From Rheum nobile (lineage: Eukaryota; Streptophyta; Magnoliopsida; Caryophyllales; Polygonaceae), in assembly GCA_027886185.1 (NCBI GenBank), contig WOAB01000142.1:2728001-2792000 (forward strand): a stretch of 64,000 bases of DNA, read 5' to 3'. The notes beneath the pieces were generated by a model. That model did no database searches, was not told where the DNA came from, and saw nothing but the letters and a program-made list of their open reading frames with translations. A program made the position numbers and the translations under genes. Positions 12,224 through 24,962 of this stretch are shown here, in pieces; positions within the stretch are counted from its first letter, which is position 1, and every line of letters begins with the position of its first letter.

Positions 12224-15200
12224 ATGGATGATAGTAACATCAGCTGGTATATGTTTCCTCATTGGACCAAGGAATTTCAAAGAGGGGTAGATGAGTATAT
12301 ACAGAAAGCATTTTCAATTGAAGGACAAGGAGAAGAAATTCGATGTCCTTGTAAGGATTGTTGTTTGCGGAAGTGGCTGCATGGAGACATTGTAAAAAAT
12401 CACATGATTGCGAAGGGTTTTAAAAAACTGCCTTATGAAGTTACAAGGGAAATGAGTTCTGAAAGGGTAGATGGTGATGGAGTGATCTATAATTTTGATG
12501 ATAACATCCATGATTTGCTGAATGACACATTTCAATATGGTCCGGATGAAGACACTAAAAAGTTTTTCAAGATAGTTGAAGAGGGCCAAGAAGAATTGTA
12601 TCCAGGTTGTAAGAATTTCTCAAGACTTTCCTTTATAATCCGGTTATTTGTGTACAAGCGTGACCACAAGTTGACCAATGGTGCATTCAGTGATTTGTTG
12701 AAAATCGTAAAAGATGTGCAACTTGAAGCGAAACTGCCTAGCTCTTTTAATGAAGCCAAAAATGTCCTTAAGGTCTTAGGTCTTGATTACATCAAGATCG
12801 ATGCATGTCCTAATGATTGTATGTTGTTTTGGGAGGAAAGTGTTGATGTAGAATTTTGTCATAAGTGTAAGGCTTCTCGTTGGATAAAAAATGAGAAAGA
12901 TGAGATCACCGGTAAGGTTCGTCGGATTTCAGCAAAGGTTCTTAGGTACTTTCTTGTCAAGAAAAGGTTACAAAGATTGTTCACGTGCAAGGAGACTGCA
13001 AAACACATGACATGGCATGCAAATGGGCGCCTAAGGGATGGACTTCTAAGACATCCAGCAGATGGTGAATCTTGGAAGAACTTTGATCTAGTATTTCCAT
13101 CGTTTGCAGAAGATCCAAGAAATTTAAGGTTGGGGTTAGCTAGTGATGGATTTAATCCATTTAGCGCAATGAGTGTATCGTATAGTACATGGCCAGTTAT
13201 ACTCAGCAATTACAACCTACCACCATGGATGTTAATGAAGTCTGAATTTTTGATGTTAGCATTGCTCATTCCAGGTCCTTCATCCCCAGGAAAAGATATC
13301 GATGTATACATGCAACCTTTGGTTAAGGATCTAAAGGAATTATGGGAGTTTGGTATAGATACATATGATGCTTCAACAAATGAAATGTTTAAGCTGCATG
13401 TAGCCTTGATGTTTACCACAAATGATTTTCCAGCTTATGCAATGTTATCAGGATGGAGCACTAAAGGGAGATGGGCATGCCCTAACTGTCATTATGAGAC
13501 TCGTTCCTTGTGGTTACCATGCAGTGGCAAGTTTTGTTACATGGAAAGTCATAGGTTTTTGGATAAAGACCACCCATATCGGCGTAAAAAGAGACACTTT
13601 AATGGGAATGATCAGCTTGAAGATGCACCAGTCCGTTTGACAGGAGCTGAAACTTTGGAGTTGCTGGCTGATTTTGTAAATGACTTCGGAAAATTTCCCA
13701 AGGATAAAAACAAGAGCAACAACAAAGATGAATTCTGCCCTTGGAAAAAAAAGTCCATCTTTTTTTATTTGCCTTATTGGATGCATATTGATTGTCGACA
13801 TTGTCTTGATGTGATGCATATAGAGAAGAATATATTTGATAGTGTGATTGCGACTTTGTTGGGCATTCCTGGGAGGACGAAGGATCATATGAAAGCACGA
13901 AATGATCTTGTACAACTGGGTATAATGGAGGAGTTGCAACCTAAATTGTGTGATGATGGTCAGCGGTATACAGTTGCAAAGTCGCGGTTTTGGATGACAG
14001 CGGATGAGAAACGCAGATTTTTGAGTGTGTTAAAAAATGCTAGGCTTCCACAAATTTGTGATTCCAACATTGCACGGTGTGTTAATGTCCAGGAGAGGAA
14101 AATTTCAGGCTATAAAAGCCATGATGCTCATTTTGCAATGCAGTATTTACTTTCAATTGCTGTCAAGGCAACTCTTGATAAGGATGTTGCGGCACCTTTG
14201 ATCAGGTTGAGTGCATTCTTCAAGGGCATATGCAGTAAGGTTATTGATCCTCAAGATCTTAATCGTCTACAATCTGAAATTACAGAGGTCATTTGTCAAT
14301 TCGAAATTATATTTCCTCCAACATTTTTTGACATTATGATTCATCTTTCTCTCCACTTAGTTGAGGAAATTAGACTATGGGGACCTCCTCATACTAGATG
14401 GATGTATCCTATTGAAACAGACCTTCAAAAGTTGAAGGGCTTTGTCCGAAATAAAGGTCGTCCAGAGGGATCGATTGCAGAAGCATATTTGGTTGATGAA
14501 TGTATTACATTTTGTGAGCGATATCTGCATCGTGGATCCTTCATCACAGATGATCATACTGAGGGGAATGATTCACAATCTATTTTTCAAAAGACAGGCC
14601 ATCCCATTCCGGCAAGAGGAAGGAGAAGCAAGAAAACACAAAAGCATGTCAGAATTAGTCATAAAAAGTGGGCTCAAGCACATCGATACGTAGTATTTAA
14701 TTGCAACAATGAAGAAGTTGAGAGATATATAAGGTAGTATATTAATTTATTTATTATATTTTGGTATATGTTTCAGCCTATATTTTACTGTAATTTATTT
14801 GTACTTTTACCATAATGCAGTGATCATGAAACACTTGTTAGTAGCAAAAAGAAAAGAAAGTGGGACACTGCTCAAAGCCATAGCAAGGAATTCATTACAT
14901 GGTTTAGAGAAAGGGTTGAGTATGAGATTGGTGAAGGTAAACCGATGTCGGATTGTGTGAAATTTTTATCTGTCGGGCCTTCTTTTTTTATCAAAAGATA
15001 CAGTGGATATGCTGTCAATGGCTATAAGTTTCACACCCAAAAGCGTGATAGAAACTGTGTCACTGAAAATAGTGGAGTGACTTTAAAAGCCTTAACTCCT
15101 AGCTTTGCTAGTTCAAAGGATCAATATCCTGTCATGGGATATGTTACTTACTATGGCTCAATTGAAGAAATTATCGAAATTTCCTATGAAGACCATTCTA

Positions 15201-15583
15201 GTGTTGTCTTGTTTGGATGTGTCTGGTTTTACTCTGAAGGGGATGATTTTGGACTTCGTCGAGTTAATCGCAAGAAGTTGATTTATGAAGGAGAACCATT
15301 CATCTTAGCATCTCAAGCACATCAAGTTTTCTATGTTGAGGATCCTTCATCAAAGGATTGGTCCTATGTTGTCGAGCAACTACCTAGAGATCATTTTGTT
15401 CCTAAGGATGAAAGATGTGATAATTTTGCTGATGTATATTGGAAGGAAACTCACAGTTCTTATCAAAATATGTCTGGGAACACTAATGCTGATCTTGAAA
15501 TAAACCGCACAAGAGGGGATTTGCCTGCAACTATTGTTGACATAGAAGGAAATCTTGTTGCAGATACTATAGATACTCTTTAA
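12224..15583 (+). CDS. CACTA transposase (TNP2/TNPD-like)
   Basis: Two exons, 12224-14733 and 14821-15583, joined at AG|GTAGTA and TAATGCAG|T with the frame kept, give 1090 residues. Near the N-terminus is a transposase-associated domain with IRCPCKDC. Next comes Transposase_21 with DASTNEMFKLHVALMFTTND, GWSTKGRWACPNC and LDVMHIEKNI. A DUF4218 region follows (SHDAHFAMQYLL, HLVEEIRLWGP, RWMYPIE), and exon 2 encodes DUF4216 (YAVNGYKFHT, GCVWFYSEG, QVFYVEDP). This is the full domain order of plant CACTA transposases, which excise and reinsert the element. No stop or frameshift interrupts it. An 87-bp intron precedes exon 2. Confidence 0.92.
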
Positions 15584-16030
15584 CAGCAAGGCAAAAAATT
15601 AATCTTCTCTAACCATACTTATTAAATTTCGTTCATCTAGTTACTATCCAGCAACTGAGTTATTTTTGGTAATATTCCCTATGCAGGCAAGCAAAGGAAG
15701 CACAAGCGCATGCAGCTGTAGTGGGTCGGTCTCTAGAGCTCTGTGAACTCTGTTGAAATCAGATTCAATTCCGGTTTGTGTATTTCTAACCTGACATTGG
15801 AGTTTTGTACCTATTTTCATGATGTCATATTTATACTTATTTTCTTACAATTAATAGCTAGGTTGAGATTATTAGAGAGTAGAAACAAAGGCAGGTTCCA
15901 CAACTCATTATACAATTCCACAAGTATGAAACTGAATAACCACTTGATTGTTAAAGAGTATCTGTCCAAGTTAAACTCTTGACACATTATATTGGCTGTC
16001 ATTGATTCCAGGCATTACTAGCCTTAGAAA

Positions 16031-18505
16031 ATGGAGAAGGACAAGCAAGCTACTGGAAAAAATAAGCTAAATCAATATGAAATCGACCGGATGAAAACAA
16101 TAGCAGCTAATAATTATAAGATGAAAGCTAAAGGTTTTGGCAGTTTGGTGGGCAAAGAATTGCAAAAGAAGTGTGATCGGGTTGCTAATGGTGTCACAAA
16201 TGAAATATGCCATCCTCAAACAGATACCAGTAATCTTCAACCAGCTTTGAGTGAAACTAACGCAGTATGTATTTTATCTCTATATTTTCTTATATTTAAT
16301 TATTGTCTTTTGTAATTTAAACTACCCTTATTATTCTTGACATTCTGTGCAGGCTTCAATAGATGTCAATCATGGGAGAAGTAAGAAAGAAAAACAACCC
16401 CTTATCCAAACGTTACCCATGGCTGATTTTGCAAAACTGAAAGCTAAAGAGCGACAACAAAGAAGCAAGCGGGCCGAAGGATCTCAGCCACACGAATTGA
16501 TCTATGAACAACGTCCAAAGCAAACTCAACAACAAAGCATCACCCATCAACCAGAAATTCAGCAAAAGAAGCAACATAAAAATCCCCAAAAGAAACATCA
16601 GATTTCCAAGAGCTCAACTCACGCGCAAAATCAGAAGAATTTTTGTGCTCCTGGGTCTTATTCATTATATGTGCAGTTGCAGAAAAGAAAAGCCTTAAAA
16701 GAACAACAAGGTGCTCTCGAAAAAGAGTTTGAAAATTTGGAGGAGGAATTAGGATTGTCTGCTGGAGGTTTGAGAATGCATCAAGGAAATGTTAGAAGTC
16801 TACATGAAGGTGACTTGGATGCACTTGATGATAACAATGTTAGAGAAGTCCATGATTGTGACTTTGTAGAAGATGCATCAAATGGCAACAATGTTAGAGA
16901 TGTCCATGAAGGTGACTTTATGGAAGATGCATCAAATGGCAATAATGATATAGCAAGTGAAACTGATATGCTGGCTGAAAAAGCACATCCAGGTATTTTA
17001 CATGTTTGATTGTCTAGATTTGCATTTTTCATTTGTTTAGTGATAAAGTTTGACATTTACTCTAATCCAAATTAGATACTCAAAAGAAGAAGTGTAGAGG
17101 AAGAACCATTTTGGCACATGTTCATAACTGGGAAAAGCGTGAATACATTCTTTTGAATGATATGGGCCAGCCAGCAGGTCCTACCAAAGAAGTAGTTGAA
17201 ACTTTTACGCGTTTCCTAGGAACTATAGCTAAAGATGCAGACCTTGTACCATTGAATTTCATAAGTTGGAAATATGTTCCTACTCCTACGAAGGATAAAA
17301 TCTGGGAATATGTGCTGGTAATATTTTTTTTATTATGTTTTTTCTCCCTATTTTAAACATATATGTATGCAGTTACTAATTTAACATTATTTGTTTTTCC
17401 TTAGAAAAGGTTTGATATTTCAGTGTCAGGAAAGAAACATGTGCTTGAGACTATAAATGCAGATTGGCGCACTTACAAATCAAGAATAAAAAAAGAACAC
17501 TACTCCAAGTATACAGCCATGGAAGAGAGGTTGGCCAATCGGCCTGAGCATGTACCTGATAATCAATTCAGAGACCTTCTGAAGTATTGGGATTCAAAAG
17601 AAGCACAAGTATTTATTACAACCACCAATTCTTTCCTTGAAATAGTATGTTCGTAATGTAAACTACCATATTTATCGTGTTTTATTATATAGGAAATCAG
17701 CAAGATCAACAAGGAAAACCGACAAAAGCAAGGTGATATGCATACTATGGGACCATGTTCGTTTTCAATGTTGTGTGCTAACCTGGTAATTGTATTATTG
17801 TATAATTATATTAGTTTTAAAGCTCAACAATGTTGCGTGCTAACCTAGTAATTGTGTAATTATATTAGTTTCTGGTTTGATGTTTTTGTTCAGAAAGAAA
17901 AAAACCCAGACAATCAAGAGCCATCACAAGCAGAAGTTTACATTGAGTCTAGAAAGCGCAAAGCTAGACGAGAATACTTAACACCAAACGAAGAGACCCT
18001 AAAAAACATTGTGAGATAAATTTGCTTGTGCATTTCTGGGTTGTTGTTTTGGATGAGAATACTTATGTTTTGCATATCTTTGTTTTTATGGAATGTTTCT
18101 TTGTTTTTGGTTAAATAGGAGAAATTGAAAGCACTTAAGACACAAGATGGTGGAGGTGCAAAGATTGATCCATATTTTGATGTTATCACTAAGAAAGAAC
18201 ATGGTGGGCGTGTGCGTTTGTATGGACGAGGTGTCACAAAGTCTACATTAGAAAAGAGGGATCCCGACACTCCATATATATTGCCCCCAATGCTCTTAGA
18301 AAACATCACAAAAAAGTTTGAGAAAGATATGGAGGAATTATTGGAGAAGAAATTTTCTGATTTTGTATCAAGGATAAGAGAAGCTAATGGAGATGATGTT
18401 ATTATTCCAGACTTCCAGTCGAATGAAGTTGCTGATGGAGATGATGCATCCAGTCAAGGTGATGATGAAGCTGCTGAATCAACGGTCCCGTCATGTTCAC
18501 AATAA
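16031..18505 (+). CDS. CACTA second gene, Ptta/En/Spm family (Transposase_24)
   Basis: Seven exons join in frame with GT-AG borders: 16031-16264, 16353-16992, 17076-17317, 17405-17608, 17693-17785, 17894-18010 and 18119-18505, giving 638 residues. Exon 2 is basic, Gln/Lys-rich and coiled-coil-like, and ends in a 30-residue duplicated acidic segment (DFVEDASNGNN repeats). Exons 3-6 carry the Transposase_24 signature: LNDMGQPAGPTKEVVETF, FLGTIAKDADLVPL, IWEYVL, RLANRPEHVP and INKENRQKQ. The C-terminus holds a coiled coil followed by an acidic tail. In En/Spm the comparable TNPA protein binds the subterminal repeats. The gene lies 450 bp after the transposase in the same direction, so one transcript with alternative splicing is possible. 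Confidence 0.85.
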
Positions 18506-19504
18506 AGGTATTTTTCTTCCTATAAAATAATGAATTAATTGTGTCTTTAATTTACTGTTAGTTGCTTTATTTTCTTCTTCTGATATGCTTTTACCCACTC
18601 TTTCTCTGTGTATGTTGTACTACTTTCCTTCATTTGTGGCAGATGAATATTACTTATATATATATATGTGCCTGTAACTCTAGCTTTCTACCTCTTTGCG
18701 TGGGTTTATTCTGAGGCTGATAAGTTGAAATACATGGTCTAGATGAAATTACATAAGCTATTTGTTCTTGGCACAATGGATGGGCTTACTTGAGTTTCAA
18801 TCAATAAAAGCATAACATTATATATTTGTAGGGTGGGATTATAGGAACTTTTTTAGATTTTGACCAGTAGATGCTTAGCAAGATAAAACTTCAATCTGAT
18901 ATTTGTTCCTTGCTTTGTGTGGAACTTGAGTGGTACGGTTATGGTGATTGCACTTTCTTCAATTTTGTGTAGCTTTGACTTGAGATATCAAAAGCTTAAT
19001 TGAATGTTGTAGGGAATTGTAGGGGAAATAAATTTTCAACATGTATATAAACGAATCTTAATTTGCCTTACCATTCTAATCAAAAACTCTATTTATATAC
19101 CTAATTCTATTTCGTTAACATTTTTATTTTTATTTATATAGCTAATTCTATTTTGTTAACATTTTTCTTTGTATATATGTGTAGGTGGAGCTAGTGTGAC
19201 TACTACAAACGTTGAAGACAAGGCATTTGGTGGAACTATTAGCCGGATTAGGTTATAGATTGATTAGGGTTAAGAAGTCTTGAAAATAGGCTAACATATG
19301 AAGTGATTATTACTTTTGGGTTTAAATATTATTAGCTAAATGCATGTCATTTTTTGAACATATATTACTCATTTGTATGGTATTTCTTATGTTATTAATA
19401 TGAAAATATTTCTACTTAATTTGAGCCTTTAATGATGCAGAATTTATATTTTATAATTTATATCATGTTGGTATATATATATAATTAAATTGTGTACAGG
19501 CCGT
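18506..19504 (+). other. 3' untranslated part of the CACTA element
   Basis: AT-rich DNA with no ORF. Possible further introns or a 3' UTR of the second gene. An almost exact short repeat (TATATAGCTAATTCTATTTTGTTAAC type) occurs at 19095-19160. Confidence 0.4.
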
Positions 19505-19815
19505 TTGATCATAATTATAATAATTCTAGTAAAACCGCCACAATAGGTTATAATGGTAAACTATTGAAACGCAACCGCTACATTAGGTTCTTAAAAAAAT
19601 GCAAACAAAAACCGCTACAAAAGGGTGTATATAGTGACAGTTGTGTAAATCTTATGTGGCGGTTTTCTATGTAACTCACAACCGCTACAATAAGCTAAAC
19701 AACCGCTACAATAGAGCTAATACAGCGCCAGCAGATGTAGCGGGCAACAACCGCCACAATAGGTCTAATGTAGCGGTTTTCAAACCTTATGTGGCGGATT
19801 TCAACCGCTACAATA
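19505..19815 (-). repeat. right subterminal repeat array of the CACTA element
   Basis: About twelve copies of AACCGCCAC/AACCGCTAC (the complement of the left array), with four copies in the opposite orientation around 19660, 19738, 19770 and 19790. The array is looser than the left one and of mixed orientation. Confidence 0.8.
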
Positions 19816-19837
19816 GCAACGATATGTAGTAGTGCTT

Positions 19838-20199
19838 AATAATAAAAGAAATACTACTTAACAAAATTCAAATTCCCCGTGCTTCCAAGACCTAGTTTAA
19901 AAGAAAAAATGAAAGAAATTAGAGAAAGAAAAAAAAAAGGTTTTAACAAATGATAATAGTGGTCTCAAAGTAATTCATCCCTTGCAAACCAGGCTTGCGT
20001 GTAAGTTTGTACATTGCTGAAAGCCTTTTCGGCTCCCAAAGCACAACATTCACAATTGTAGAGAATATTGTAATCAATTTAATGTTTTCCCAAACGGTCA
20101 AACAAGAAAACTTAGCAAGGAGTCCGATTTAAATATGGACCTGTGGTGCAAGTTCTTTTTTCAAAAGAAAATCAAACAAACAAATTATGTGGGCTTTGT
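19838..20199. other. AT-rich spacer
   Basis: Between the CACTA element and the next MITE; nothing recognised. Confidence 0.4.
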
Positions 20200-20207
20200 G
20201 TTTTTAT

Positions 20208-20615
20208 TAGACCTGTCAACTGGGTCGGGTTGGTCGGGTTCGGGTCATATCGGGTTCGGGTCAAATCGGGTTAAGGTCGATCGGGTTGGTAAAATTTTCG
20301 GGTCTGGCGGGTTCGGGTTCAGGTTGACCCGGCAGGTCGAACATGTCATTTTTTTATGATTGTTATTATGATTTTTAACTTTAATAAAATAATTATAATA
20401 ATATAATTAATATTATATTATTATTTAATAAAATATATTAAAATATTTAATATAAATGAAATAAAATATACAAAATAAAGGGGACCCGCGAGCTCGAATT
20501 TGCGTTCGGGTCGAGTCGGGTTCGGGTCCTTCTCGACCCAGTGACGTTCGGGTCGGGTTCAGATCCTTTCGGGTCGGGTCGGGTTTTCGGGTTGAGTCAG
20601 TTTTTGACAGGTCTA
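20208..20615. mobile_element. hAT-type MITE, 408 bp
   Basis: Terminal inverted repeats TAGACCTGTCAA and TTGACAGGTCTA are flanked by a perfect 8-bp duplication, GTTTTTAT (20200-20207 and 20616-20623), as in hAT transposons. The interior has two GC-rich blocks made of GGGTCGGGTT/TCGGGTTCGGG words in the same orientation, separated by 130 bp of nearly pure AT. There is no coding capacity. Confidence 0.88.
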
Positions 20616-20623
20616 GTTTTTAT

Positions 20624-23020
20624 CCAGTCCAGTTACCAATGAAATTATGAACAATTTTAGTCATTTGGGCTTTGGTTCAACTACCATCCTCCACCAAAAC
20701 ACAAAAATCAAAACAAATTTGTTGGTTATCCACTCTTTATATATTATTTTACTTTGAAAGTTTAATCTCTATGATACAATCACTGTTATCATATAGCAAG
20801 ACTAATTTATAATCCATTTTCACATCAATTTTCACTCTTGTTTTCTTTTGCGGATCCGTTTGTTTCGAGTATAGGTGTCAAAAATTCTCCACTGCATTTG
20901 TGGAGTTGAATTAGGGTGATGCATGAGTGTCTGATCGTGTCTGTGGCTCAATGAAGATCCCTCTTGAACGAGGGCAACATCATGGTTGAAGCTCCTGAAG
21001 ATCCCTCCTAGAAGAGGGGGCAACGTCATGGTAGTCCGTTCAACACTTCCGCGAGATTACTCATGTCTTACTCGTCTTCCGGTGGTGCTTTCGTATGATT
21101 GTGCTTTGCTCACCACTCGCTCTTGGTCGTTTTAAGCTCAATGTTTGCTTTGTTGTAATTTACATCCTTGATTTATTGTTCTTATTTTCCGGTTTTGACC
21201 AACGTCGATTTTTCAGCCTCTCGATTTACCCGACGTTGTTATGTCGGGTAATTCGAATCCTTTCCTCATCAAAAATAAAACATTTGATTTTTTCCGCAAG
21301 TAAATTTCCGTACCTTAAGATGGACAAAGAACTAAAAGATGAAAACGCTCTCTAGAACCCTAGAAAACCCTTGGCCGCCGTTGTGCACCTCAACCCTTCC
21401 CCTTCACACTCAAACCCCTGATCTCACTCATCTCAACTGCAGGCCTGCAGCAACAACAAGAACCATCGTTTTGACTTGGATCGGGGTGTTTTCCAACATC
21501 TCCAGCTCCCTTTCCCCAAATCCAAGATTGATGTCACCAACCTTTGTCCTCCCAAAGTTACCCCTTACCTTCTTATGTCGAGCTGCATCACACCTCCGAC
21601 GTCAAGCCGCATCACGCCTCTGATGTCAAGTCGCATCAACTTTATCCTTGATATCGAGCCGCATCTCGCCCCGATGATGCCAACCCTCACAACCCAGATC
21701 TCAGTCCTCCTTCCGGACTTTGCACCAGATCTCACATCGTTGCTCTCAGTCACAAAAACAACCCAGGGGTTTCTCGTGTCTAGTGGATCTTGTGCAAGTC
21801 GCTTCCTTCTCTGACCGCTCCTTTGCCTTGTGAGATGGTGGTTGAACGAGAGCACCAGTGGTGCTGGTGGGGTTTTGCTCATAAGAGTCGGTTCTCTGGT
21901 GCTCACCGGGTGATTCGCTTTGCCAACCAACATTCAAGTTTCAATATTGGCTTGGATATCCGACGGTGTTCCAAGTTTTATTGCTCTGACTCTCTCCTTC
22001 TTGTTTTACTCTTTGACAATTTTCCCCCGATGTCTCCTCTCTGCACTGTGGTGGTGATTTATTCTGCTGTTGCGAATGACTTTGTTATTGAAACCTTTTA
22101 CTCTATGAATATGACCAATTATTATATGAAACCTGCTCTTTATGACTCCTTGTTTATCTTATGCCTTTGGATATGGATATGTGATTTAACTACCCAGTAT
22201 ACTCTTCTCGTTGATGAATCCTTGCATTTATTTGAGAAGCTTATACCCTTTGAACATACTTGCAAGGACCCGGTGTTTGCACCACACATTATAACACATT
22301 TTATGGTGGATTTATGTTTGAAACAACTGCATAACTGCTCTCTGAATAATTTTTATTTTCATCTTTTTCATATTTGTTTGCATTTATGACCTATGTACCA
22401 GAACCTGGATATATTCTATGCTTTGTTACAGCTACCATGTGCTTATGCATGTTGGTGAATCTGTTGATCCTTCTAAGGGTCCTTTGAACCTCTATTATGG
22501 AACTTCTTTCTATATTACTCTACCTTCTAATCTCTTTTATCTGAAATTGCTCCAGGAAATAATATGCCTTATGAGTCACTATGAATACTCAACTGGAAAA
22601 TTGGTACAAGCTTTTGGAACTAGGACAACATCACGCTAAGGATAAGAACTATAATTGGAATCCTTGCACCTTGAACAAACACTGGAGTAATGTATTCCTG
22701 ATAGATGTACTCCGGAGAACAATTTGGTCTTTGACCAACTATGAACAAACAAAATATACAACACACAATATTAACTATAGACTTGACTATGTACATTGGT
22801 ACATGTATGATATGGGAAGTGTGGTAACTTCCTCTTTGGTTGTATCATATTGTACAACAAATCAAGGATCTCGAGCTTGTTTTTTGATGTGCTCTCTTAA
22901 TTGTGCTACAATCTAGAAAATTTTAGCTCTGAACTATGAATGATTTTTATACATTCCTTTTACAATTTCACACTCAATTCTCACAAATCATTGGGGGTGC
23001 TACCCAACTCCTTTCTATAC
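20624..23020. other. unrecognised stretch with weak ORFs
   Basis: No family motif was found. A 35-bp imperfect direct repeat (GAAGATCCCTC...GCAACRTCATGGT) lies at about 20952-21032. Overlapping + ORFs at 21339-21814 and 21790-22389 (199 aa, Cys- and aromatic-rich, several hydrophobic runs) and at 22418-22916 look like decayed coding or transcribed repeat DNA. One possibility is the 5' part of a retroelement, but I cannot support any name. Confidence 0.35.
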
Positions 23021-23370
23021 TACTCTCTCCGTCCCAGATAGAAGTTTCCATTCTAAGTTGTGCACAAGAATTAAGGAAAATGTACAATATGAAATGAGTC
23101 AGAGAACAATCAGGCCCAATCTGAACCAAGACATTCCATTCAATTTAAACTATACAGATTTCATTAGCAAAAGTTAATCAACGGTTGTGGTTTAGTACAA
23201 GCCTAGCACATGGATTACCAAAACACTATAAGAACATTCATTCTCTAAAATCTGGAGCATTACAAATTTTTGCAGTGTTAAGCATTCACTGTCATGGAAA
23301 TCTAAGCAAAAAAAAAACACAAACACTAAAAAAAATAGAAGAATTAAGGCAGCATCACTGCCTGCACATG

Positions 23371-24862
23371 ATGGCTTCAGACTTTAATCTAAACTTTGCT
23401 CCTTTTCCAATTGAAGAAGACCCTGATGATGAACAAGAGCAGTTCCACATAGATCTAAATAATGCAACAGAAGACATGTCATCATCAGCCATCAAGCATC
23501 ATGCTCAGCAGTGAGGAGAGGTTGCACATCTTCGTATGGTGGCTAAACAGAGCAACATGGGGGAAACTTGAACATGGGACAATACAGGCGGCTGCAACAG
23601 AATTCAGTGTGTCAAGAAAATGCATAGGCATATTATGGAACCAAGTAAAGCAACAGAAGCATGCAGGACAAAGATACAATGTCAGTACCAAATATCATAA
23701 CTGTGGCAGGAAAAGAATTCAAGTTCCACATGAACAGATCAAAGAACTCAATATGGGGGACATGTCATGCATCAGAGACCTAGCTACCAAGCTCAATCTT
23801 GCAAAGTCAATAGTTCACATAATGGTGAAGAGGGGACATATAAAGCCATATACAAACAGTTTGCATCCTGGATTGAAGAATCCCAACAAACTAAAAAGAT
23901 TGGAATGGATATTGGGGCTACTATAGGGCAACACACCAGAAGCAAAGAGTGAGTATTATGGCATGTTTGATTTTGTTCACTTGGATGAAAAGTGGTTTAA
24001 TCTAACCAAAAAGACACAGAAAGTATATCTAGTACAACAAGAGAAGGGGAAATACAGAGCAGCTAGTTCATCCAAATTCATACCAAATGTCATGTTCACA
24101 GCAGTGGTAGCAAGGCCAAGATACAATTCACAAGGAAAATGCACATTTGATGGGAAGATTGGCATATTCCCTTTCACTTATCAAGAGCCAGCAAAGAGAT
24201 CATCAAAGAATAGAGAAAATGGGACAATTATAACCAAGATAGTGGAGTCAATGAATCAGTCAGTTACAAGAAGCATGCTCATCAACAACATAATTCCAGC
24301 AATTAAGGAAAAATGGCCAGCAGGTGGTGGGCATAAAGTTATTTTCATTCAGGAGGATAATGCAAAGGCACACATAACTCAGGATGATCCAGAATGTCAA
24401 CATGTATATGCACAAGAAGATTTTACATTCATTTTAATTCAACAGCCTCCTAATAGCCCAGATTTAAACATTTTAGACCTAGGATTTTTTAGAAGCATTC
24501 AATCTCTGATGCACAAGAAGATGACTAAGGATGTAGATAAAATGCTTGAGGCCTTTTATGAACTAGACCCTAAAACCCTAGCCAATGTGTGAATGACCCT
24601 TCAATATGTAATGAATGAAATTCTAAAGTCACAAGGGGGCAATGGCTATGACATGCCACATGTAAACAAAAGGAGATTGGAAGCACAAGGGAACCTAAGT
24701 GTACAGGTTAAGGCACCTATGTGGGCTGTATTAGAAGCATGTGAATTTGTTCATGGGCATGCACAACTACCACAACCAGATGCAGAGGAAAATGCAACTC
24801 AAGGGGACAATGCAACTCAAGGGACACAACAAGCCAGTCAACAAGCAACTCAAGATTTATAG
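23371..24862 (+). pseudogene. mariner transposase (DD39D type), broken
   Basis: It begins MASDFNLNFAPFP at 23371 in one frame; near 23490-23510 the homology moves to another frame (SEERLHIFVWWLNR), so a frameshift is present. The helix-turn-helix part (AAATEFSVSRKCIGILW, CIRDLATKLNL) leads to an in-frame TAG at 23924-23926. The catalytic domain follows: HLDEKWF, FIQEDNAKAH and NSPDLNILDLGFF. From the D of EDN to the D of ILDLG there are 39 residues, the DD39D spacing of plant mariner transposases. A TGA at 24590-24592 interrupts before the conserved tail (MNEILKSQGGNGYDMPHVNK). All three catalytic Asp are present, but one frameshift and two stops make it inactive. Confidence 0.88.
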
Positions 24863-24962
24863 ATCATCATAGCATAGTACATGAATGTAATATTCTAGAA
24901 TGATCTATGCAATTTTTGGGGGAATTTTATGATATTTTGTGAATCTAGCAATGCACATGAAT

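Larger units (their letters stand above)
9790..19834 (+). mobile_element. complete CACTA (En/Spm) DNA transposon
   Basis: The left end reads CACTATTACAATTTCG and the right end, reverse-complemented, reads CACTACTACATATCG. Both are flanked by the 3-bp duplication CTT (9787-9789 and 19835-19837), the CACTA signature. Inside are dense subterminal repeats at both ends, a TNP2-type transposase gene and a Ptta/En/Spm-type second gene, all in the + direction. At 10,045 bp the size is normal for an autonomous CACTA element. Both genes can be spliced into uninterrupted frames, so this copy could be autonomous or recently so. Confidence 0.95.

Noticed and set aside
21790..22389. 199-residue ORF as a possible gene
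   Set aside because: No motif, no supportable intron structure, and neighbouring ORFs in other frames look equally random.
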